From an uncultured Clostridia bacterium (lineage in GTDB: Bacteria; Bacillota; Clostridia; Christensenellales; Borkfalkiaceae), in NCBI GenBank assembly GCA_944338265.1, contig CALVLO010000069.1, positions 1 through 8,140 of the forward strand: a stretch of 8,140 bases of DNA. Direction: 5' to 3'. The notes beneath the pieces were generated by a model. That model was not told the origin of the DNA and did not search any database. It worked only from the letters and a program-made list of their open reading frames with translations. How positions within the stretch are numbered: position 1 is the stretch's first letter; each line of letters opens with the position of its first letter. This document shows positions 1 to 5,733 of this stretch, in pieces. The position numbers and the translations under genes were made by a program.

Positions 1-88
1 TGAACGCCTTAAAGGAGTTCATGCCGTCGCCGCCGTCGCCCGCCTCGACGGCGATCTTGACCTTATCGGTAAAAACCTTGTTATCCAT
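1..88 (-). CDS. obg: Obg family GTPase, N-terminal fragment (cut by window edge)
   Basis: Only the first 29 codons are in the window. They read MDNKVFTDKVKI followed by AVEAGDGGDGMNSFKAF, which matches the start of the glycine-rich Obg fold (family pattern DKVKIxVxAGdGGnGxxSFrr). Obg (CgtA) is a conserved GTPase that binds the large ribosomal subunit and acts in 50S assembly and stress signalling; its GTPase domain lies outside the window. The ATG at 88..86 is the only plausible start, because there is no other ATG, GTG or TTG before the conserved DKVKI. No Shine-Dalgarno sequence lies upstream. A promoter -10 box ends six bases before the ATG, so the message is probably leaderless. The gene is divergent from yugP. 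Identification rests on a short but distinctive segment. Confidence 0.9.
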   Translation of the reverse strand, partial: MDNKVFTDKVKIAVEAGDGGDGMNSFKAF

Positions 89-111
89 GCAAAAAGTATA
101 CCAATTTTTGC
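89..111. repeat. Inverted repeat over the obg -10 box, with a third half-site at 126-132
   Basis: GCAAAAA (89-95) and TTTTTGC (105-111) are perfect 7-bp inverted arms around a 9-bp centre that contains most of the obg -10 region. The second arm is part of TTTTTGCAG (105-113), which recurs at 126-134, exactly 21 bp or two helical turns away and just upstream of the -35 box. The arrangement could be an operator, but A/T runs of this kind also arise by chance in a promoter region. No regulator can be named. Confidence 0.3.
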
Positions 112-123
112 AGGAAAAGGCAA
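95..123 (-). promoter_or_regulatory. Sigma-A-type promoter of obg, extended -10
   Basis: On the minus strand TTGCCT (118-123) lies 17 bp from TATACT (95-100), with a TG dinucleotide correctly placed for an extended -10 (TGGTATACT). The predicted transcription start, about seven bases downstream, falls on the A of the obg ATG at 88. That implies a leaderless mRNA, consistent with the missing ribosome site. The boxes are read by eye; no start site has been measured. Confidence 0.65.
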
Positions 124-192
124 CGTTTTTGCAGCGATGCGCGCCCGAACGCCGCCCCGCAGCGTGATTTTTGTGAAATTTTCCGCCGCGGC

Positions 193-221
193 GTTACAAA
201 ATATTTGTTTTGCGGTATAAT
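193..221 (+). promoter_or_regulatory. Sigma-A-type promoter of yugP
   Basis: A perfect TATAAT (216-221) lies 17 bp downstream of GTTACA (193-198), which matches four of six -35 positions. Transcription would start near 228, giving a leader of about 40 nt before the yugP ATG at 269. It is divergent from the obg promoter; about 70 bp separate the two -35 boxes. I see no other feature in the intergenic stretch 89-268. Confidence 0.7.
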
Positions 222-268
222 AGTAACAGAAGCGGCGCGGCGTGCGCGCCGAGCGAAACGAGGTAACT

Positions 269-988
269 ATGTATTCCTATCTCCTCTTTCTCCTCATCCT
301 GCTCCCGTGCCTTGCGCTCTCGGCATGGGCGAGCGCGCGCGTCAGTTCGACCTATGCAAAGTATGACCGCGTGCCCACCCGCTCGTGCATGACGGGCTAT
401 GATGCGGCGACCCGCCTGATGCGAAACCGCGGCGTCAACGATATTGCCGTCTGCCGCATCGACGGGCGGCTGACAGACCACTATCACCCCGCCAAGCGGC
501 AGGTGAACCTCTCGATGAGCTCTTACGGGAGCACGTCGGTTGCCGCCGTTGCGGTGGCGGCGCACGAGGTGGGGCATGTGATGCAGAAAAAATCGGGCTA
601 TGTGCCCTATAAGATCCGCAACGTCTTGGTCCCCGTTACGAATATCGGCTCCCGCCTGGCGCTGCCCGTGATCCTTGTAGGGCTCTTGATGGATCTTTTG
701 TGGGTGAGCGCGCCCGCGCCCTACGGGCGGTGGATCGTCTATGCGGGGATCGCCCTCTTCGGGCTCTCCACCCTCTTTATGCTCGTGACGCTGCCCGTGG
801 AGTTCAACGCCTCCCGCCGCGCCAAAAAGATGCTTGTGGAGGACGGCGTGCTCGCGCCCGACGAGGTGCCCGCGGCAGGCAAAGTGCTCTCCGCGGCGGC
901 ACTCACCTATGTGGCGGCGCTGCTCGTCTCCCTCGTCTACTTTCTGCGCTTCGCCTTCGTGTTCATCTCCCTGCTCCGCAAAGACTAA
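269..988 (+). CDS. yugP: Membrane zinc metallopeptidase, YugP family
   Basis: A 239-residue membrane protein of the YugP / neutral zinc metallopeptidase 2 family, whose substrates are poorly known. An N-terminal hydrophobic helix spans about residues 1-22. The zinc-binding HEVGH motif is at 99-103, preceded by the family's N-L-S-x-x-S-Y-x-S-x-S-V-A-A-x-A-V-A-A-H-E pattern. Further helices lie at about 129-147, 155-175 and 207-231. The PVEFNAS segment at 176-182, with E178 as probable third zinc ligand, is typical of the family. I start at ATG 269 because AGG lies five bases upstream and the hydrophobic helix begins there; a GTG at 242 would add nine charged residues. It is monocistronic, with its own promoter and a terminator after the stop. 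Length and motifs look complete. Confidence 0.92.
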   Translation: MYSYLLFLLILLPCLALSAWASARVSSTYAKYDRVPTRSCMTGYDAATRLMRNRGVNDIAVCRIDGRLTDHYHPAKRQVNLSMSSYGSTSVAAVAVAAHEVGHVMQKKSGYVPYKIRNVLVPVTNIGSRLALPVILVGLLMDLLWVSAPAPYGRWIVYAGIALFGLSTLFMLVTLPVEFNASRRAKKMLVEDGVLAPDEVPAAGKVLSAAALTYVAALLVSLVYFLRFAFVFISLLRKD

Positions 989-1001
989 AATAAAGAAAGC
1001 G

Positions 1002-1032
1002 CGCGCCCCCGCAATGCGGAGGCGCGTTTTTT
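1002..1032 (+). terminator. Rho-independent terminator of yugP, probably shared with icd
   Basis: Arms at 1002-1012 and 1016-1026 form an 11-position GC-rich stem with one C/A mismatch (1008/1020) and a three-base loop AAT, followed by six T (1027-1032). On the minus strand the same stem is followed by CGCTTTCTTTATTTT, so it may also end icd transcripts. The T-tract overlaps the icd stop codon (TAA at 1033..1031). Confidence 0.85.
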
Positions 1033-2236
1033 ACAGCCTGCTCTGAATGGCGAGCAAAAATTCTTTGGAGCTGCGCTTTTTGGGCGTGACGCCCTCGCGG
1101 TGGAAGAGCGGGATGAGATCGCCCGTCATCTCCCCTTCCTTGATGGTGCGGATGGTCGCCCGTTCAAGCTGTTCTGCAAAGGCGGAAAGTGCGGGCGTGC
1201 CGTCCATCTCGCCCCGTTTTTTGAGCGCGCCCGTCCATGCAAAGATGGTGGCGACGGAGTTGGTGGAGGTCTCCTCCCCCTTCAGATGCTTGTAGTAGTG
1301 GCGGGTGACGGTGCCGTGCGCCGCCTCGTATTCGTATTTACCGTCCGGCGAGACCAAGACGGAGGTCATCATCCCCAAAGAGCCGTAGGCGGTGGCGACC
1401 ATATCGCTCATGACGTCGCCATCGTAATTCTTGCACGCCCACAGAAGCCCGCCCTCCGAACGGACGACGCGCGCAACGGCATCGTCGATGAGGGTATACA
1501 GATACCAGATGCCCGCGCGCTCGAACTGCGCCTCGTATTCGGCGTACACTTCGGCGAAGATGCGCTTGAACTCGCCGTCGTACACTTTGGAGATGGTATC
1601 TTTGGTGGCGAAGATCATGGGGATGCGCGCCTCGAGCGCATAGCGGAAGCAGGCATGCGCAAAGGAGCGGATGGAGCCCTCGCAATTGTGCATGCCCTGC
1701 ACGACGCCCGCGCCATCCTGAAAATCGTGCACGAGGCGGCGGGAGACCTCCTTCCCCTTCTCGTCTTCGAGGACGAGATACGCCTTGCTGCCCGCGGGCG
1801 CAATTTCATCCACGGCGGCGTACACATCGCCATAGGCATGGCGGGCGAGGACGATGGGCTTTTTCCACGTCGGCACATAGGAGCGAATGCCCTCCGCGAG
1901 GATGGGCGCACGGAACACGGTGCCATCCAAGATGCGGCGGATGGTGCCGTTGGGACTCTTCCACATTTCATGGAGATGGTACTCGCTCATGCGCTGCACG
2001 TTGGGGGTGATGGTGGCGCACTTGACGGCTACGCCGTACTTTTTGGTCGCAAGCGCGCTCTCCACGGTGACGGCATCCCCCGTTGCATCGCGGTTGGGAA
2101 GCCCCAGATCGTAGTACTCCGTTTTGAGGTCGATATAGGGAAGGAGCAGGATCTCCTTGATATCCTTCCACAGGATGCGGGTCATCTCGTCGCCGTCCAT
2201 CTCGACGATGGGCGTCTTCATCTGAATTTTTGCCAT
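1031..2236 (-). CDS. icd: Isocitrate dehydrogenase (NADP+), eukaryote-like homodimer type
   Basis: A 401-residue enzyme that oxidatively decarboxylates isocitrate to 2-oxoglutarate in the cytoplasm, supplying NADPH and the glutamate carbon skeleton. It resembles the eukaryotic IDH1/IDH2 class rather than E. coli-type Icd. Visible motifs are the substrate loop SPNGTIR (94-100), GTVFR (105-109), RHAYGDVY (132-139, with R132 and Y139 at the human IDH1 numbering), TKDTI with catalytic K212, LIDD (249-252) and YDGDVMSD (271-278) supplying metal aspartates, GSLGMMTSVLV (285-295), and the cofactor segment AAHGTVTRH (305-313). The C-terminus is slightly shorter than in human IDH1. Start ATG 2236 has GAGG seven bases upstream. 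It has its own promoter inside the end of ddl and converges on yugP. In Clostridia lacking a full TCA cycle the role would be mainly biosynthetic (inference). Confidence 0.96.
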   Translation of the reverse strand: MAKIQMKTPIVEMDGDEMTRILWKDIKEILLLPYIDLKTEYYDLGLPNRDATGDAVTVESALATKKYGVAVKCATITPNVQRMSEYHLHEMWKSPNGTIRRILDGTVFRAPILAEGIRSYVPTWKKPIVLARHAYGDVYAAVDEIAPAGSKAYLVLEDEKGKEVSRRLVHDFQDGAGVVQGMHNCEGSIRSFAHACFRYALEARIPMIFATKDTISKVYDGEFKRIFAEVYAEYEAQFERAGIWYLYTLIDDAVARVVRSEGGLLWACKNYDGDVMSDMVATAYGSLGMMTSVLVSPDGKYEYEAAHGTVTRHYYKHLKGEETSTNSVATIFAWTGALKKRGEMDGTPALSAFAEQLERATIRTIKEGEMTGDLIPLFHREGVTPKKRSSKEFLLAIQSRL

Positions 2237-2262
2237 ACTGCTGCCTCGCGGTTTTTTCTCTT

Positions 2263-2291
2263 ATTATACAAAACTTCCGCGCCGTTTGCAA
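2263..2291 (-). promoter_or_regulatory. Promoter of icd, inside the 3' end of ddl
   Basis: On the minus strand TTGCAA (2286-2291) and a perfect TATAAT (2263-2268) are 17 bp apart. Transcription would start near 2256, giving a leader of about 20 nt that carries the icd ribosome site. The -10 box shares bases with the ddl stop codon (TAA at 2266..2264), and the -35 box codes for the last residues of Ddl. icd can therefore be expressed independently of the upstream operon. Confidence 0.75.
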
Positions 2292-3376
2292 CTCTTTGCG
2301 CCCGAAAAAAGCTGCCCTTCGAGGATCCCTGTGCGGATGACGCGCTTTTTTGCGGGGGGATTTGCAAGCGCCTCATCCAAAAGGGAGAGATAGAAGGCTT
2401 TGACCTCGGCAAGCGAGCTGCCGAAGAGGTAGCCCGCAAGCGAGCCGGGCACCATGTTGAGCTCGTTGAAGTACGCCGCATCCCCGACGACGAGGAAGTC
2501 CGCCCGCACGACGCCGCGCATGCCGAACGCCTCGTAGAGTGTGCGGGTGTAGCCGCGGATGCGCGCGGCGAGCGCCTCCGGAAGGTCGGCGGGGAACTTG
2601 CTCCCCTTCCCCTCGGCGTACTTTTCGCGGTAGCTGAGCACATCCCCGCCCGAAAACACCTCCTCGCAGGGGGAGACGACGATCTCGCCGCCGCGGCGGC
2701 AGGCGGCGCAGTTGACATCCCGCTTGCCCGCAAAATACCCTTCGAGAAGCAGCGTATCGTCCAGCGCAAAGGCAGCTTCGATCGCCCCCGCAAGCTCCGA
2801 TTCGCTTCGCACGACGCGCACGCCGATGCTCGAACCAAGCCGCGCAGGCTTGACAATGACGGGATAGCCCAGCGCCAAAGCCATGGCGGCGGCATCCTCC
2901 CCCGCCCTCCACGCCGCCTCGCGCAGCGTGTATGAGGGCGCCGTAGGAATGTGCAGCCCCGCGGCGACGAGCTTGGTGAGCGATTTATCCATAAACAGCG
3001 CGGAGGGCGCGACGGAGGGCGAGGCGGAGGGCACGCCGTTCCACGCAAGCAGCGCCGCGAGCGTGCCATCCTCCCCCATGCCGCCGTGGCAGCAGTTGAG
3101 CGCCACGTCGACGGCGCACAGCTTCTTCCGCCGCCGCCCGCAGGCAACGAGCGAACGCCCTTCGAGCGTGACGGCGATTTGGCGTACCTTGGCGCGGGAA
3201 GAAAAATCTTCCACCCCCCGGAACTTCCCCGTCGCCATGCCGCCCTCGGGCGGCAGATAGACGGGCACGACGGCGTACCTGCTCCCGCGCAGCAAATTGA
3301 CGGCGAGCATCCCCGTGATGACGGAGATTTCGCTCTCCGAAGAATTTCCCCCGAAAAAGACGGCAACGTTCGGCAT
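2264..3376 (-). CDS. ddl: D-alanine--D-alanine ligase (ATP-grasp), divergent
   Basis: A 370-residue ATP-grasp ligase. The expected reaction is ATP-dependent joining of two D-alanines for the peptidoglycan stem. Family signatures are the N-terminal GGNSSESEIS (9-18, with E14 at the first D-Ala site but S where His or Arg is usual), HGGMGEDGTLAALL (97-110), MDK (129-131), the ATP loop VKPARLGSSIGV (175-186), SYREKY (248-253, keeping the Lys-Tyr pair of D-Ala-D-Ala rather than D-Ala-D-Lac ligases), RADF (291-294) and the metal motif NELN (304-307). What follows is unusual: PGSLAGYLF replaces the common PGxTxxSxYP loop, so the second-substrate pocket may differ. A basic tail of about 28 residues follows. 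ATG 3376 is chosen for its strong ribosome site; the frame stays open upstream to 3448, but only through the hairpin. Downstream of murF, separated by that hairpin. Confidence 0.85.
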   Translation of the reverse strand: MPNVAVFFGGNSSESEISVITGMLAVNLLRGSRYAVVPVYLPPEGGMATGKFRGVEDFSSRAKVRQIAVTLEGRSLVACGRRRKKLCAVDVALNCCHGGMGEDGTLAALLAWNGVPSASPSVAPSALFMDKSLTKLVAAGLHIPTAPSYTLREAAWRAGEDAAAMALALGYPVIVKPARLGSSIGVRVVRSESELAGAIEAAFALDDTLLLEGYFAGKRDVNCAACRRGGEIVVSPCEEVFSGGDVLSYREKYAEGKGSKFPADLPEALAARIRGYTRTLYEAFGMRGVVRADFLVVGDAAYFNELNMVPGSLAGYLFGSSLAEVKAFYLSLLDEALANPPAKKRVIRTGILEGQLFSGAKSCKRRGSFV

Positions 3377-3380
3377 ACCT

Positions 3381-3388
3381 TCCTCCCC
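3381..3388 (-). promoter_or_regulatory. Ribosome binding site fixing the ddl start
   Basis: GGGGAGGA lies four bases before the ATG at 3376. It decides for this start over an ATG at 3448, which would read through the intergenic hairpin and add 24 residues absent from the Ddl family. Confidence 0.85.
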
Positions 3389-3403
3389 AAAAATTTTTTC
3401 ATG

Positions 3404-3439
3404 CAAAAGCACCCCCGAAGGACATCTTCGGGGGTGCTT
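3404..3439 (-). terminator. Perfect 14-bp hairpin between murF and ddl: internal terminator or attenuator
   Basis: Arms 3407-3420 and 3426-3439 are perfectly complementary (AAGCACCCCCGAAG and its reverse complement) around a five-base loop. On the minus strand the stem is followed by only TTTT and then GCATG before an A6T5 tract. This looks like a rho-independent terminator with a short U-run. It sits 15 bp after the murF stop and about 30 bp before the ddl start. I find no clear promoter between murF and ddl, so partial readthrough is the likeliest way ddl is expressed from this operon. An alternative role is stabilising the 3' end of the upstream mRNA. Confidence 0.75.
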
Positions 3440-3454
3440 CGTCGGCAAGCGCCG

Positions 3455-5044
3455 TTATTTTTCGTACATATCGGGCAGATCGTTGAGAAAGAGCACGCAG
3501 TCGCCCGCGGAGAGCTCCTCCGCAAGCAGCGCCTGCGCGCGGGAGAGCGAGGGCACGACAGTGAGCTTTTCCTCCGCGCCGCCCGCAGCGAGATAGCCGC
3601 TGCGCACGCTTAAAACGAGCGTTTCGCCGACGAGGATGACGCGGTCGAGCCCGACGAGGGAGGCGCCGAGCGCGGCGTTCACCTCCTCCTCGAGCTGCCC
3701 GAGTTCCACGATCCCGGGCGTGACGGCGAACTTCTTCCCCGCGCTCAGGCGGAGCACTTCGACGGCGTTCTTTGCGCCCTCTTCGTTGCAGTTGTAGCCA
3801 TCATCCAAAATGACGACGCCGCCCGCATCTTTGCGTTCGAGGCGGTGCGCGACGGGCTTGATGGCGCGAATGCCCGCGGCGATCTCCTCCGCCGTCATGC
3901 CGAGCGCGCTGCAGAGCGCGGCGGCGAGCGCAATATCCTCCGCGGCGTGCCTGCCCAGAACGGGCACTTCTACGGGGATGCGCTCCTCGCGCAAGCGGAG
4001 GGTGAAGCGGGTGCCTTCGAGAGAGAGCTGCACGTCCTCCGCATCGAAGTCGCGCCCCATCACGAGCGCATTGCCCCCATCCATGTCCGCGACGGAGCGC
4101 CCGAGAATGCAGGTTTTCACATAGGAGGCGAGCACGCCCTTTTCCGCCCTGATCGCCTCGAGGGAGCCGAACGTCTTTACATGCTGCGCGCAGACGCCCG
4201 TCACCACGCCGACGGCGGGGCGCACGATGGCGCAAAGTTCGGCAATATCGCCCGTATGGCGCGCGCCCATCTCCGCAAGGAAGATATCCCCCTCCGTGCC
4301 CAGCTCGTTGACGGTGCGGGCGATGCCCAAGGGCGTGTTGTAGGAGGCGGGCGTTGCGACGACTTGATACTTATGCGCGAGGATGGCTGCGGCAAAGTGT
4401 TTGACGGACGTCTTGCCGAAGCTCCCTGTGATGCCCACCTTCACGGCGGGGCTTGCCGCAAGCGCCTCTTCGGCATGGCGGATGAGCCCGCGCACGCGGG
4501 GCACTTCGTACACCTGCATGATGAGGTTGGCAAGCACGAGCACGAGCGGGAAGAAGAAGGGCAGGACCGCGAGCGGCACATACCGCAAGAGGTACACCCA
4601 GCGCACATCCGCCCACATGGAGAGCGCCGTAAACCCGAAGGCGAGCCCCACCGCAAGCACCATCAGCAGCGCAAAGTGGCAGCCGACGAGCCGCGTTGCC
4701 CGCCGCGTGGCGCGGAGCGGCACCTTGATGCCCCGCCTGTGCTCGGCGGTGCAGTACAGAATGCAGACGCCCGCAAAGGGCAAAATGGAGATGAGGTTCG
4801 CCCACTTTTCGCCGAGAAAGGAAAAGCAAACGCAAAAGAGCGCCGTAAGCAGCGCGAGCGAGAGCGCGAGCAGCGAAGCCTTTTTGCGCTCGGTATTTTG
4901 GCGGCGGTAGTACCAGCGGAAAAAGACGCTCCCCGCATACCCCTGCTGCTGAAAGATGGCGATAAGGCGCAGCGAGCACAGCCCCACGGCATAGCCCGCG
5001 AACATCCCGCCGAATACGTTCGCAAGAACGGTAGAAATACTCAT
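3455..5044 (-). CDS. murF: MurF-like ligase with N-terminal membrane domain
   Basis: A 529-residue protein in two parts. Residues 1-180 are hydrophobic, with about five predicted membrane helices (about 11-30, 55-77, 81-100, 119-145, 150-179) and basic loops between them. From about 200 on it is a Mur ligase of the MurF group: ATP loop GITGSFGKTS (204-213), TPASYNTPLGIARTVNE (231-247), LAEMGARHTGDIAEL (257-270), GVCAQHVKTFGSLE (283-296), HRLE (400-403), DDGYNCN (414-420) and VTPGIVELG (441-449). MurF adds D-Ala-D-Ala to UDP-MurNAc-tripeptide. The usual soluble domain 1, which holds the UDP-substrate, is missing and replaced by the membrane part, so the exact substrate is uncertain. ATG 5044 follows GGAGGAG by eight bases and overlaps the hydrolase stop (ATGA). 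A neighbouring ddl supports a D-Ala-D-Ala ligation role. The gene symbol is by similarity. Confidence 0.85.
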   Translation of the reverse strand: MSISTVLANVFGGMFAGYAVGLCSLRLIAIFQQQGYAGSVFFRWYYRRQNTERKKASLLALSLALLTALFCVCFSFLGEKWANLISILPFAGVCILYCTAEHRRGIKVPLRATRRATRLVGCHFALLMVLAVGLAFGFTALSMWADVRWVYLLRYVPLAVLPFFFPLVLVLANLIMQVYEVPRVRGLIRHAEEALAASPAVKVGITGSFGKTSVKHFAAAILAHKYQVVATPASYNTPLGIARTVNELGTEGDIFLAEMGARHTGDIAELCAIVRPAVGVVTGVCAQHVKTFGSLEAIRAEKGVLASYVKTCILGRSVADMDGGNALVMGRDFDAEDVQLSLEGTRFTLRLREERIPVEVPVLGRHAAEDIALAAALCSALGMTAEEIAAGIRAIKPVAHRLERKDAGGVVILDDGYNCNEEGAKNAVEVLRLSAGKKFAVTPGIVELGQLEEEVNAALGASLVGLDRVILVGETLVLSVRSGYLAAGGAEEKLTVVPSLSRAQALLAEELSAGDCVLFLNDLPDMYEK

Positions 5045-5733
5045 CGCAAAAACTCCTCCGCCGCCGCGTTGAATGCGAGCGGGTCTTCAAGGTGTGCAAA
5101 GTGACCGCAGCCCTCCATGCAAAAGAATTTGCTTTGGGGGATGCAGGAAAGATAGATCTTGGCAAAAGAGGGCGGCGTCGCCCGATCTTCCGTGCCGTTG
5201 ATCAACAGCACGGGGCGGGCAATGCGGCGCGCCTCCTCGCGCAGATCTTCGTTGACGATCTTTTTATAGCTCTCCTTCATAAGCGGAGAGAGCGTGCGGT
5301 ACTCGGCGCTGCCGAAGCGGCGCTCCGCAAAGCGCGGGGCAACCTTTTTTACGGCGCGGTACGCCTTTACGCGGACGCGGTAGGAGAGCGTGCGCCGCGG
5401 CACGATGCCCGCACACCCCGCGAGCACGGCGCGGTCGAACGCGCCGCGCGCGAGCAGCTTGATCGCCACCCGCCCGCCGAAGGAATGGGCGATGACGTGC
5501 GGAAAGCTGATGCCGAGCGAAGAGAGCGCCGTCTGCGTCCAATCGGCATAGTCTGCAACCGACCAAGCCGCGGGCAGCGGCTCTGCTTCGCCGAAGCCCG
5601 GGAAATCGAGCGCCGTCACGCGGAAATAGCGGGAAAAGTACTCGAACTGCGGGTAAAAGCTCTCTTTGGAGGCGAGGTAGCCGTGCAGCAGCACGACGTC
5701 CTTCCCCGCTCCCCGCTGCAAATATGCGATCAA
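5041..5733 (-). CDS. Alpha/beta hydrolase, substrate unknown
   Basis: A 230-residue alpha/beta-hydrolase-fold protein, apparently cytoplasmic (no signal peptide or membrane helix). Visible are the oxyanion-hole strand VVLLHGY (13-19), DFPGFGEA (43-50), the nucleophile elbow AHSFGG (82-87, Ser84, with Ala in place of the first Gly of GxSxG), a helical cap at about 112-165, the acid in INGTEDRATPP (Asp183), and the catalytic GHFAHLEDP (His211). The triad is therefore complete. The start is TTG 5733: AAGGAG lies five bases upstream and no ATG occurs in frame nearby. The TTG overlaps the rimI stop (TTGA), and this gene's TGA overlaps the murF ATG. Placement between rimI and murF suggests a housekeeping or cell-envelope link, but nothing in the sequence gives the substrate; esterase, thioesterase and peptidase roles remain open. 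Confidence 0.88.
   Translation of the reverse strand: MIAYLQRGAGKDVVLLHGYLASKESFYPQFEYFSRYFRVTALDFPGFGEAEPLPAAWSVADYADWTQTALSSLGISFPHVIAHSFGGRVAIKLLARGAFDRAVLAGCAGIVPRRTLSYRVRVKAYRAVKKVAPRFAERRFGSAEYRTLSPLMKESYKKIVNEDLREEARRIARPVLLINGTEDRATPPSFAKIYLSCIPQSKFFCMEGCGHFAHLEDPLAFNAAAEEFLR

Noticed and set aside
194..577. A 127-codon minus-strand open frame opposite yugP
   Set aside because: It runs antisense through the HEVGH-coding region of a well-supported gene, has no ribosome site, and its product resembles nothing I recognise.
1100..2935. A 611-codon open frame on the plus strand, antisense to icd and ddl
   Set aside because: Its translation has no recognisable domain and low-complexity Asp/Gly/His/Arg-rich composition. 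It lies opposite two clearly real genes, and GC-rich codon bias explains the lack of stops.
3377..3448. Longer ddl start at 3448
   Set aside because: It would translate the intergenic hairpin and lacks a ribosome site, whereas GGGGAGGA directly precedes ATG 3376.
3845..5104. A 419-codon plus-strand open frame opposite murF
   Set aside because: The composition (Arg/His/Glu/Ala-rich) and the exact overlap with murF mark it as a shadow; it shows no promoter, ribosome site or domain.
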